Part shown: positions 51,023 through 58,841 of the stretch, one piece after another
Layout: every line of letters starts with the position of its first letter
How positions within the stretch are numbered: the first letter of the stretch is position 1
Origin: CAZJVD01 sp964549505
Lineage (GTDB): Bacteria; Bdellovibrionota; UBA1018; CAZJVD01
Assembly: GCA_964549505.1 (NCBI GenBank)
Contig: CAZJVD010000001.1
Span: forward strand, 248,001-312,000
Direction: 5' to 3'
Length of the DNA: 64,000 bases
Made by a program: the position numbers and the translations under genes
Notes under the pieces: model-generated
What the model saw: only the letters and a program-made list of their open reading frames with translations
Told to the model about the DNA's origin: nothing
Databases searched by the model: none

Positions 51023-51652
51023 ATGCTTAACGCCAGATCGATCGGTCGCACGGCTCTCATTGTATTGTGGGGCTGTGGTCTGATCGCGGGATTTTGGAAA
51101 CTGTTCCTGTATTCGCAGACAGAGGGCAATCCAGCACGACCGGGAGTCAGTTGGCCAAAGCTCTCAAAAATATCGCATAAGTCACACATGCCAACACTAT
51201 TGGTTTTTGTGCATCCGCGGTGTCCGTGCTCGGACGCCACGATTGCCGAACTGGACCGCCTCATGCCTAGGCTCAAGGGGCACGTGAGCGTTCTAGCCGT
51301 ATTCTTTAAGCCAGATCACTGGACGATCGACGATGTCCAAGAGTCGCTCTGGACGAAGACACAGTCTATACCTGGAGTCGGCCTGTTGATCGACGAACGC
51401 GGCGGGGAGGCCAGCCTCTTTGATGCCCGTACGTCGGGTCAGGTCATGCTTTATGATTCCAATGATCGTTTGATTTTTAGTGGAGGCATCACACCGTCAC
51501 GTGGACATCAAGGTCCGAGCGCCGGCCAAGACGCCATTCTAAATTTCTTGGATGGTTTACCCGTGGTCCGATCTCGGGCACCTGTGTACGGATGTTCTCT
51601 ACATAATCCTGAGCGAGCGCCAGCGGCGAATCGCGCCGGAGCTAGCTTGTGA
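51023..51652 (+). CDS. membrane-anchored thioredoxin-fold protein
   Basis: A 209-residue protein. One N-terminal anchor (ALIVLWGCGLIAGFWKLFLY) is followed by a thioredoxin/AhpC-like region: TLLVFVHPRCPCSDATIAELDRLMPRL has a C-P-C motif at the place of CxxC, then VSVLAVFFKP and VGLLIDERGGEAS. The chain ends with PVYGCSLHNP, an extra Cys. The active site is thus C-x-C, not C-x2-C. AAGAGGA stands ahead of ATG 51023. Its stop overlaps the GTG of the first kinase gene, so it is the first gene of the signalling operon; a redox-sensing role is inferred. Confidence 0.7.
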   Translation: MLNARSIGRTALIVLWGCGLIAGFWKLFLYSQTEGNPARPGVSWPKLSKISHKSHMPTLLVFVHPRCPCSDATIAELDRLMPRLKGHVSVLAVFFKPDHWTIDDVQESLWTKTQSIPGVGLLIDERGGEASLFDARTSGQVMLYDSNDRLIFSGGITPSRGHQGPSAGQDAILNFLDGLPVVRSRAPVYGCSLHNPERAPAANRAGASL

Positions 51653-53049
51653 TTGACTACCGAGTGGCTAACGTTTTCGACGCACGCCTTTTCGGGCGGG
51701 CAAGAAAGACAGATCGCCTTTTCGGTTACCTCTTTGTGTTCCAGTGGATCCTCGGAGTGGTCTTCGCGTTCACCATTTCGCCACAGACGTGGGATGGAGC
51801 GTACGCACAAACTCATGTTCATGTTTATGCGGCAACTCTTTTAGGTGGCCTAATTGCCGGGCTTCCGATCTATCTCATACTTACGGACGCGGGCGCTACG
51901 ATCAACCGGATGGTGATTGCCGTCTCCCAGTTGCTCTTCTCGATTCTACTTATACATCTGACAGGCGGGCGCATTGAGACACACTTTCATATCTTCGGAT
52001 CGCTCGCATTTCTCGCGTTCTATCGAGATTGGAGACCCGTAGCTATTGGCACCGCCATCACCGCCGCGGATCACCTCCTGCGTGGCGCTCTCTGGCCACA
52101 ATCTGTTTACGGTGTTCTGTCGGCAAGCCCCTGGCGCGCCCTGGAGCACACAGCGTGGGTAGCGTTCGAAGGTGTGTTTCTGTTTTACTCCATCTTCCTG
52201 GCGCGTCGTGAGCTTCACATCGCGTGTATCAGTCACGTCAAGTTGGAGGAGACGATTGAGACTATCGAAGATCAGGTGCACGAACGAACTCGAGAGCTGT
52301 TCGAATCACGACATCGAATTCTGGACCAACAGCAAGCCCTTGTTTCGACGTCGAAGATGTCGGCCCTAGGAGAGATGGCCGGCGGAATCGCGCACGAAAT
52401 CAATAATCCGCTGGCGACCATCAAAAGTCTTTCGAGTCAGCTACGAGAACTTCTAGAAGAGACCCCTATCGACCGAGTGACGGTCAACACGATGGCCACT
52501 GTCATCGAAGAATCGACAGACCGAATCGCTAAAGTTGTGCAGAGTTTACGTGCATTCGCCCGGGACGGAGCTAAAGATCCGGTTGCCGAGATCAACGTCC
52601 ATAAGCTGGTTGACGATACACTGACTTTTTGTCGTGAGCGCTTCAAAAGCGGTCAGACCATGCTTCACGTAGAGCCGATTCGAGAAGATCTAATCATTGA
52701 AGGACGTGAGATCGAACTCTCGCAGGTCCTTCTCAATCTCCTGGGTAACGCGCACGATGCGGTCGCGAACCTTCACGAAAGGTGGATTCGCGTCGAAGTT
52801 CTCGAAAGCCTGGCGACGGTCGACATTCTCGTGACGGACAGCGGACCCGGAATCGCACCCGAACTGCACGATAAAATCTTTCAGCCATTTTTTACAACTA
52901 AGGAGATCGGAAAGGGTACGGGAACGGGGCTGAGTATCTCGACGGGACTGATCGAAAAGCATGGGGGCAGTTTAACCTTGAACGTCAACAACCCTCACAC
53001 CTGCTTTGTGATCCGCTTACCAAAAACACAGGACGCCATAGCGGCTTAA
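51649..53049 (+). CDS. histidine kinase with His-rich polytopic sensor
   Basis: A 466-residue kinase. The N-terminal 190 residues form five to seven membrane segments with several His in or near the membrane (HVHVYAATLLGG, GRIETHFHIFGSLAFLAFYRDW, DHLLRGALWP), which could bind metal or heme. A coiled linker (EETIETIEDQVHERTRELFES) leads to the core: GEMAGGIAHEINNPLATIK (H-box), LSQVLLNLLGNAHDAV (N), ILVTDSGPGIAPE, FFTTKEIGKGTGTGLSIS. GTG 51649 overlaps the upstream stop (GTGA). Second gene of a five-gene signalling operon. Confidence 0.88.
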   Translation: MIDYRVANVFDARLFGRARKTDRLFGYLFVFQWILGVVFAFTISPQTWDGAYAQTHVHVYAATLLGGLIAGLPIYLILTDAGATINRMVIAVSQLLFSILLIHLTGGRIETHFHIFGSLAFLAFYRDWRPVAIGTAITAADHLLRGALWPQSVYGVLSASPWRALEHTAWVAFEGVFLFYSIFLARRELHIACISHVKLEETIETIEDQVHERTRELFESRHRILDQQQALVSTSKMSALGEMAGGIAHEINNPLATIKSLSSQLRELLEETPIDRVTVNTMATVIEESTDRIAKVVQSLRAFARDGAKDPVAEINVHKLVDDTLTFCRERFKSGQTMLHVEPIREDLIIEGREIELSQVLLNLLGNAHDAVANLHERWIRVEVLESLATVDILVTDSGPGIAPELHDKIFQPFFTTKEIGKGTGTGLSISTGLIEKHGGSLTLNVNNPHTCFVIRLPKTQDAIAA

Positions 53050-53061
53050 GGACGGATCGAC

Positions 53062-54762
53062 GTGATCACACTGCACAAAAAACTAACCCGACAGTTTCTA
53101 CGCGGTTTAGTGTGCATTGGACTTCTCTACGTTATGAGTTTCCTCGCTTTTCACTTCTACTTCCAGACGATGGAACGGGACGGCTACCTCATCAACGTTA
53201 GTGGCAGACTGCGTATGCTTTCACAACAAATTGCGTACTTTTTAGTAGACCTCCGAAACCAGCCAAGTCCAGCGCGTGTCGAGCGGATTCGTCAAGGCCT
53301 CGACGAAGTGCAGTCACTGCTGAACAACCTCGATCAGATGGTCCTGGTGTTCGAGAACGAAAATAACAGACATGGCGAAGTTCTATTCTATATCGAAGCG
53401 ACGATATTGCTACTCGGCCTGCTCGTACTCCTGTTCGCTCGAAATCAGATCTTCAAACCCATGCTTTCGCAGATCGCGGAGAAGGCTAACAAGCTCGTCG
53501 ATGAAAGCCGCCTCACTAATCTTCTGCTCGACGTAACCGTGATTGCAAACGAGTCTTGGCACCTCGACGAAGCCATGGAAAAGACACTGATACGCGTGTG
53601 TCGGCATACAAACTGGCCCCTCGGTCACGCCTACGTTGTTGATCCGCGGAATCGCGCGCAATTGATCTCGACGAAGATATGGTATTCCGAACATGAGAAC
53701 CGCTTTGAGCAGTTCAAGAGGATCACTGAAGCGACAGACTTGACGCTTGGATCGGGGTTACCAGGTAGAGTACTGCAGGATCGTGTACCCGCTTGGATCC
53801 GAGACGTGAATGAAGATAAAAATTTTCCACGCAACCGTGTGACCAAAGACATTGGAGTCCGTTCGGCCTTTGCGTTTCCGATCGTGGTAGGCAACGACGT
53901 GGTCGCCGTTCTCGAATTCTTCTCAGACAAGATCATCGAACGAAATGAATCCCTGCTGAATATTATCTCTCACATCGGGAGACAGTTAGGTCAGATGTGC
54001 GAGCGATCCGATCATCTCACGGGAAGTCAGGCTGTACTCGTAACGATTAACAAGATGTCCGCACTCGGCGAGATGGCTGCCGGTGTCGCGCACGAAATCA
54101 ACAATCCTCTGGCTGTCATCCGCACCGTGTCCGAACAGGTGGCGGAGTTGGTGGACGACACCGCACCGGACGTTAACGAGATCAAAAGGATGACTTCGAC
54201 CATCGTTGAAACCGCCAATCGAATCGCGAAGATTATTCAGGGATTTCGATCCTTTTCTCGTGATGGCACCCACGATCCTATGGTGCGTTGTGAAGCACGC
54301 CAGATCGTAACCGACACGATCGTACTCTGTTCCTCGCGATTCAAGCAGCAGGCGATCGATTTGATCATTGACGAAATCTCACCGACTCTTATGGTCGACT
54401 GCCGACCGAGTGAGATCTCACAAATTCTGCTCAATCTTCTCAATAACGCATACGACGCCATCGAGAAGCTCGATAGCCGATGGGTGAAAGTGAATGTCGT
54501 GGAACACGAGAAGACGGTCGAGTTTCGCGTGACCGACAGCGGCGCTGGGATCGCACGCGACGTGGTCACAAAACTCTTTCAACCTTTCTTTACTACGAAA
54601 GAGCCCGGCAAAGGTACGGGCTTGGGCTTAGGGATCTCGCGCAGAATAGCAGAAGGACACTTTGGAGAGTTGTTCGTTGACGAAGCAAGCGCGCACACTT
54701 GCTTTGTGCTGCGTCTACCGAATAGTTCCGACGCTGCTTCTTCTACAAAGGAGGCCGCATGA
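53062..54762 (+). CDS. histidine kinase with NarX/PilJ-type sensor and GAF domain
   Basis: A 566-residue kinase. TM1 (FLRGLVCIGLLYVMSFLAFHF) is followed by SGRLRMLSQQIAYFLVDLRN, the P-box-like pattern of NarX/PilJ sensors, then TM2 (FYIEATILLLGLLVLLFAR), a GAF domain at about residues 165-320 (HTNWPLGHAYVVD ... FAFPIVVGNDVVAVLEFFSD) and the kinase core: GEMAAGVAHEINNPLAVIRTV, EISQILLNLLNNAYDAI, VTDSGAGIARD, FFTTKEPGKGTGLGLGIS. GTG 53062, 12 bp after the previous kinase gene. Its end overlaps the mini-DHp gene by 4 bp (ATGA). Confidence 0.88.
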   Translation: MITLHKKLTRQFLRGLVCIGLLYVMSFLAFHFYFQTMERDGYLINVSGRLRMLSQQIAYFLVDLRNQPSPARVERIRQGLDEVQSLLNNLDQMVLVFENENNRHGEVLFYIEATILLLGLLVLLFARNQIFKPMLSQIAEKANKLVDESRLTNLLLDVTVIANESWHLDEAMEKTLIRVCRHTNWPLGHAYVVDPRNRAQLISTKIWYSEHENRFEQFKRITEATDLTLGSGLPGRVLQDRVPAWIRDVNEDKNFPRNRVTKDIGVRSAFAFPIVVGNDVVAVLEFFSDKIIERNESLLNIISHIGRQLGQMCERSDHLTGSQAVLVTINKMSALGEMAAGVAHEINNPLAVIRTVSEQVAELVDDTAPDVNEIKRMTSTIVETANRIAKIIQGFRSFSRDGTHDPMVRCEARQIVTDTIVLCSSRFKQQAIDLIIDEISPTLMVDCRPSEISQILLNLLNNAYDAIEKLDSRWVKVNVVEHEKTVEFRVTDSGAGIARDVVTKLFQPFFTTKEPGKGTGLGLGISRRIAEGHFGELFVDEASAHTCFVLRLPNSSDAASSTKEAA

Positions 54763-54995
54763 CGGCACTCGACGATCGCGAAAGGGAAGAAAGAAAGTAC
54801 ATGCATGACGTGGCAACTCCGCTGGGAGTTGCAGTTTTTCTCGTCGATGCGGTTTTAGAAGATTTGCAAAGTCAGGGCGTCTCACAGGACTCCCTGGCTC
54901 AGCTCAACAAGATCCGCGACGCTCTAAACAAGGTCACAGCCATGCTGCATCAGCGTCGCGAGGTTCTTATCAAACGAGGGGGTACAGGTGCGTAA
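54759..54995 (+). CDS. stand-alone DHp-like (histidine phosphotransfer) mini-protein
   Basis: A 78-residue protein, nearly all helix. ERKYMHDVATPLGVAVFLVDAVLEDL resembles the first DHp helix of a HisKA kinase, with His-Asp and a TPL turn in place of HE-x-x-xPL, and is followed by a second helix (SLAQLNKIRDALNKVTAMLHQRREVL). There is no ATP-binding domain. It sits exactly between two kinases and a receiver-PilZ gene, with overlaps of 4 and 8 bp, so a phosphotransfer intermediate or kinase-modulating dimerisation module is the likely role. AGGAGG precedes the ATG. Confidence 0.65.
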   Translation: MTALDDREREERKYMHDVATPLGVAVFLVDAVLEDLQSQGVSQDSLAQLNKIRDALNKVTAMLHQRREVLIKRGGTGA

Positions 54996-55731
54996 TCCTA
55001 AAGAGATCGCGATTCTCATTGTTGATGATGAAGTCGCTCTTCGAGATGCTCTTGTTTTCGACTTCAAACGTAAGGGTTTCACGGTCTTCGAAGCGGGCAG
55101 CGGCAGCCAAGCCTACGAGATCGTTCAGCGCGAAAAGATCGACGTCGTCTTGACCGATGTGCGAATGGCAGGCGGCGATGGAATTGAGTTGCTCGACAGG
55201 ATCAAAGCTCGAAACGCAACACTGCCTGTGGTGATGTTTATCACTGGCTTTGCGGATATCTCGCTCGAAGATGCGTACGAAAAGGGCGCGGACGCAGTTC
55301 TGCCGAAACCCTTTGATCGAAAGGTATTGCTGAACGCCGTGCTCCGTTCCGCTTCGCCAAAGCAGGAGGCCTGGAGTCCTCCAGATCCGGAGGCGAAGCG
55401 ATCCGATTTTGAAATTCGACTGCATCTCGACGCACTCGAAACATCGATCACGGCAAAAGAGCTGAATATTGCGCGCGGAGGAATGTTTGTTCAGATCGCA
55501 AAAGATTTTCCAGTGATCGGAGCTAAGGTCTCCTTCTCGATTCGCTTTCGTACCGGTCGCCTTAAAATGATCGAAGGCACAGGCATTGTACGTTGGATTC
55601 GTGGGGAGGCGACGGACACTCATCCCACAGGTTGTGGAATCGAATTCGAATACCTAGAAGACGAAACTCGATCCGAAATGGCCGCGATTGTTGAACAACT
55701 AAAGACCGTGTCGTTTATCCCAAAGTCCTAG
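54988..55731 (+). CDS. response regulator with C-terminal PilZ domain
   Basis: A 247-residue protein. Receiver: ILIVDDEVALRDALVFDF, DVVLTDVRMAGGDG (phospho-Asp), VVMFITGFADI, AVLPKPFDR. PilZ at about 135-245: RSDFEIRLHLDALETSIT, LNIARGGMFVQI and GIVRWIRGE; the c-di-GMP loop's R-x3-R is not clearly present, but the D/N-x-x-x-GG part is (NIARGGMF). It is the output of the operon: phosphorylation by one or both kinases may change PilZ action on motility or surface behaviour. GTG 54988 overlaps the mini-protein by 8 bp; GAGGGGG precedes it. Confidence 0.88.
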   Translation: MRNPKEIAILIVDDEVALRDALVFDFKRKGFTVFEAGSGSQAYEIVQREKIDVVLTDVRMAGGDGIELLDRIKARNATLPVVMFITGFADISLEDAYEKGADAVLPKPFDRKVLLNAVLRSASPKQEAWSPPDPEAKRSDFEIRLHLDALETSITAKELNIARGGMFVQIAKDFPVIGAKVSFSIRFRTGRLKMIEGTGIVRWIRGEATDTHPTGCGIEFEYLEDETRSEMAAIVEQLKTVSFIPKS

Positions 55732-56039
55732 AGTGAACACCAGACGCGCAGCGACCGTGGCGCATAGATCCCAACCGTAAGAACCGTCGAAATCACGTTC
55801 GGTACGGAACCAACCACTTGGATCTGTTCGACATGCTTTTCGCGACATATCGCCGCGACATCGACGTCGTGTTCCCCCACTGTTCCGAAAATAAAATACG
55901 GGAGCGTTTCCTCGTAAGTGGGTTCCGTCGTGATCTGAGAGCTCGGACTGCGTTTATAAACAACGCTCGCACAACCCGAGACGAATAATGCCGTCAGAAG
56001 AACTGTCTGGAAAGCCACGAGCCGAGCCCGACACTTCAC
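55728..56039 (-). CDS. Bor-like lipoprotein
   Basis: About 103 residues. The signal VAFQTVLLTALFVSGCASV has a lipobox Cys. The mature part (PYFIFGTVGEHDVDVAAICREK, then LTVGIYAPRSLRVWC) follows the pattern of the Bor/Iss family, known from lambdoid phage and from chromosomal surface lipoproteins. GTG 56039 was chosen, with GAGG 8 bases upstream and just outside the upstream gene; the frame is open to 56165 inside that gene. It overlaps the convergent receiver-PilZ gene by 4 bp. Confidence 0.7.
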   Translation of the reverse strand: MKCRARLVAFQTVLLTALFVSGCASVVYKRSPSSQITTEPTYEETLPYFIFGTVGEHDVDVAAICREKHVEQIQVVGSVPNVISTVLTVGIYAPRSLRVWCSL

Positions 56040-56055
56040 GAAAACATCCTCGAAA

Positions 56056-56556
56056 CTATCGCCGAACCAGTCGATCAAAGAATGCAACAGACGTGAGCGA
56101 TAGCCCAAACGCGCAGCAAACGAAAAATGCTCCGCCACGTGAAAAATCCGCAACGAACACATCACGAAACGACTGCGAAAAAAGATTGATGATAAAAACC
56201 CAAGTGAACGCGGCCCACGTGAGTCCCATTCCGAACAACATGCTCAAACGGTTTGTGAAGGCGAAGTGCGCAAACACGAAACCGAGAAACGCAGCAAGTG
56301 CTTCGAGCGTGACAAAACCAGCGATCAGAGTAGGCATGTGCACGCCAGCCTCGAGAGCTTTCCCACCCATGATCGGAAGCGCACCAACTTTCACTCCGAT
56401 CAGAACATCCCCGCCCCCGACGATGCCCAGAACTCCCGCAAACGCCATGGCCACGATGCCCGCCAAGAGTCCCGCCATCACTCCAGCGATCCAACGAGCC
56501 GGATCTTTCTTCGTCCAATAGGCGACTAGATCAATATCATCTTCGGTGTTTTGCAT
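56056..56556 (-). CDS. four-helix membrane protein of unknown function
   Basis: A 166-residue protein with about four membrane segments: IAGVMAGLLAGIVAMAFAGVLGIVGGG, a Gly-rich loop (VGALPIMGG), TLIAGFVTLEALAAFLGFVFAHF, LSMLFGMGLTWAAFTWVFIINLF and GAFFVCCAFGLSLTSVAFF. No family recognised. AGGAG about 11 bases before ATG 56556. Probably cotranscribed with the Bor-like gene, 16 bp apart. Confidence 0.6.
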   Translation of the reverse strand: MQNTEDDIDLVAYWTKKDPARWIAGVMAGLLAGIVAMAFAGVLGIVGGGDVLIGVKVGALPIMGGKALEAGVHMPTLIAGFVTLEALAAFLGFVFAHFAFTNRLSMLFGMGLTWAAFTWVFIINLFSQSFRDVFVADFSRGGAFFVCCAFGLSLTSVAFFDRLVRR

Positions 56557-56714
56557 GATGCCGACGTTCTCCTGTGTTTTAAGGCTAGCACGGGCCTGGA
56601 ACGACCGAAAATGAAAATGTGTTTATCTCTGTTTCACACAGGTGCCTAACGAGCATGAGACACCTTGTTTGTCCAAAGCAGTACCCCACTTACACAAACC
56701 GCACTCCCCCACAT

Positions 56715-56742
56715 GAGGGGGATCTCGACAGAGATCCCCCTC
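56715..56742. promoter_or_regulatory. perfect 12-bp inverted repeat upstream of the OmpR-type regulator
   Basis: GAGGGGGATCTC, loop GACA, GAGATCCCCCTC. It is not followed by a T-run on either strand, and no gene ends nearby on the plus strand, so it is more likely an operator or leader hairpin than a terminator. It lies about 43 bp ahead of ATG 56785. Confidence 0.6.
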
Positions 56743-56784
56743 TCGAATAAAACGAATTCACAGGTTTCGTGGACGCGAAGCGAT

Positions 56785-57462
56785 ATGAAAATTTTATTAG
56801 CTGAAGACGAACAAAAAGTTGCGCTTTTCTTGATCGGGGCCCTGCGCTCCGCGCACCACGAGGTCACACACGTCACGACAAGCCCTGAGATCATTGTCGC
56901 TCTTGAAACCGAGACCTACGATCTTGCGGTCTTGGATCGCATGCTGCGTGGGCACGACAGCCTTCGACATCTTCCTGAAGTTCGTCGCCGTTGGCCGGAG
57001 TTACCGATACTCGTGCTTTCGGCACTCAATAGTCCCGAAGAGCGCGTCTTAGCACTTGATCAAGGTGCCGATGATTATTTGGGAAAGCCCTATTCGCTCG
57101 CAGAACTTCTCGCGCGTATTCGTGCGATCACACGACGTGTTCGACCTCAAATGGAATCGGGAACGCCCGTGCTTCAGGTCGGCGACCTCACCATCGATGC
57201 GCTTTCTCAATCGGTGTCCGTGGGCGGTAAGCGGGTCGACCTCACCCACAAAGAATTCCAAGTCCTGATTCAACTCAGTCGCTCGCCCGGTCAGGTTCTG
57301 AATAAGTACGTTCTGCTCGACCGCGTTTGGGACACACAGATCGAACTCGAATCCAATGTCGTCGAATCCACAGTCCGTAATCTACGACGAAAGCTAGAAA
57401 GTGCCGGGGCCGAGATCGAGATTAAGAATCGACGGAACTCCGGATACTGGCTTGAAACATAG
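56785..57462 (+). CDS. OmpR/PhoB-family response regulator
   Basis: A 225-residue regulator. Receiver: ILLAEDEQKVALFLIGAL, DLAVLDRMLRGHDSL (phospho-Asp), ILVLSALNSPEERVLALDQGADDYLGKPYSLAELLARIRAI (Lys). Winged helix: LTHKEFQVLIQLSRSPGQVLNKYVLLDRVW and SNVVESTVRNLRRKLE...IKNRRNSGYWLE. It controls transcription with the kinase encoded next, which overlaps its end by 11 bp. ATG 56785 begins the receiver fold directly; the frame continues upstream across the palindrome. Confidence 0.92.
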   Translation: MKILLAEDEQKVALFLIGALRSAHHEVTHVTTSPEIIVALETETYDLAVLDRMLRGHDSLRHLPEVRRRWPELPILVLSALNSPEERVLALDQGADDYLGKPYSLAELLARIRAITRRVRPQMESGTPVLQVGDLTIDALSQSVSVGGKRVDLTHKEFQVLIQLSRSPGQVLNKYVLLDRVWDTQIELESNVVESTVRNLRRKLESAGAEIEIKNRRNSGYWLET

Positions 57463-58789
57463 AATTGGTCTCGTCACGTTTCTCGCCCTCGCCTTCTCGA
57501 CGACGATCGTGATTTTTATCGCTTTTCATTTTTTTGATAACGAACGTCTGCGCCTGATCGACTCCCAGATCGACGTCATCTCGACGTCGCTCTTAGAAGA
57601 AGGTCTCGATCCTCTTTCGACAGAACATCTCGCCAACAAGCTCGCTCAACTCAGCCCGCGCGAGCGCCTGTTGGCCGTCGTTCGAGTCGTGACCTCCGAT
57701 GGTGATATTCTTTTCGAGAATCGAACAGCTACCGTTCTACTAGGCGACATTAAGGTCCCTCGTGTTGCGAAACGCATGACACTGGATACGACCAATCACG
57801 AAATCCGCCTCGCTAACTTTCGTTCCCCAACCGGATTGTTCTATCTTCAAGTGGGTATTCTGCTTGATCACGGACAGATCCACTGGGACAAGAGCCAGCG
57901 GCACCTTTTAATTCTCGCTTCGATTGTTGTCCTGTTGCTCTTCGCGACGACGGTGGTGGCCACCCGATTCATGTTTCGCCCGGTGCGGATTCTTGCGGAC
58001 TACCTCAATCACTATTCGCGTGCCCTTTCGGAATTTGAAAAACACCCTCCTGTTCCCGCCCGCCTGCTCAAACTTGAGCGAAGATCTCATCTTCGCGACG
58101 AACTAACGGATCTAATTCGCTCGGTGATCGGCTTGCGCAAGCAGCTCGAGATGCAGTTTCGCTTGAACGATCAAACCGTGCGGCACATGACCCACGAGTT
58201 GCGTACGCCATTGACCGTGATACAGAATGCGCTCGAATTTTTAGGAACGACCATCACCGATTCAAAGAACGGCGAGATGATTCGAACGAGTCTTGAGGAG
58301 ATCGGCAACCTCAATCGAACGATCACAGAATTTTTACAGTGGTCAAAGGCGATGCATGAGTTACGTAGCGCCGCCGATACATTCGCTATTCACCTGAGCG
58401 AATCCGTTGAAAAGTTAAAACTGCGCTTCTCTCCACTGTATCGGGACCGCTTGATCTTTGAGACCCAGTCCGATGATACGGTCTTCTGTCACCCACAGCT
58501 CTGGGAGCAGCTGATGAGCAATCTCGTGGAGAACGCGATCAAATACTCTCCGCAGGACAGCTCGGTCATCATACGTTCCGGCCGTGGTTTTTTTTCGGTG
58601 GTGGACCGAGGACCTGGAATCCCGGCCGAAGTGCTCGAACGCCTCGGTCAACCTTTCAATCGCGGGTCCGAAGGAACCGGCCTGGGTCTCGCTTGGGTGC
58701 ATGGAATCTGTGAAGCCTACGGCTTCAAACTCGCCAGCGTAAAGACTCGGGAGACTCACGAAGTCAGCGTCAAATGGATCGCTTCCTAG
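57452..58789 (+). CDS. sensor histidine kinase, partner of the OmpR-type regulator
   Basis: About 445 residues. TM1 (IGLVTFLALAFSTTIVIFIAF), a periplasmic sensor of about 120 residues, TM2 (LILASIVVLLLFATTVVATRF), a linker, then VRHMTHELRTPLTVIQNALEF (H-box), WEQLMSNLVENAIKYS (N), FSVVDRGPGIPAE, GTGLGLAWVHGICEAYG. TTG 57452 (LKHRIGLV) overlaps the regulator by 11 bp and is the most likely start; a frame from 57401 would read the regulator out of frame. The stop is followed by the 16-mer C motif. Signal unknown. Confidence 0.88.
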   Translation: MKHRIGLVTFLALAFSTTIVIFIAFHFFDNERLRLIDSQIDVISTSLLEEGLDPLSTEHLANKLAQLSPRERLLAVVRVVTSDGDILFENRTATVLLGDIKVPRVAKRMTLDTTNHEIRLANFRSPTGLFYLQVGILLDHGQIHWDKSQRHLLILASIVVLLLFATTVVATRFMFRPVRILADYLNHYSRALSEFEKHPPVPARLLKLERRSHLRDELTDLIRSVIGLRKQLEMQFRLNDQTVRHMTHELRTPLTVIQNALEFLGTTITDSKNGEMIRTSLEEIGNLNRTITEFLQWSKAMHELRSAADTFAIHLSESVEKLKLRFSPLYRDRLIFETQSDDTVFCHPQLWEQLMSNLVENAIKYSPQDSSVIIRSGRGFFSVVDRGPGIPAEVLERLGQPFNRGSEGTGLGLAWVHGICEAYGFKLASVKTRETHEVSVKWIAS

Positions 58790-58801
58790 GGCGTGTCCTC
58801 A
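58786..58801. repeat. short 3'-end motif C2
   Basis: CTAGGGCGTGTCCTCA, identical to 38704-38719; it includes the TAG stop of the kinase gene. Confidence 0.5.
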
Positions 58802-58841
58802 GTTGCGCGACTGACAGCTTCGCGTTAAAACACGCTTGTTG

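Noticed and set aside
55728..56039. Prophage remnant
   Set aside because: Only the Bor-like gene hints at phage; neighbours are ordinary chromosomal genes.
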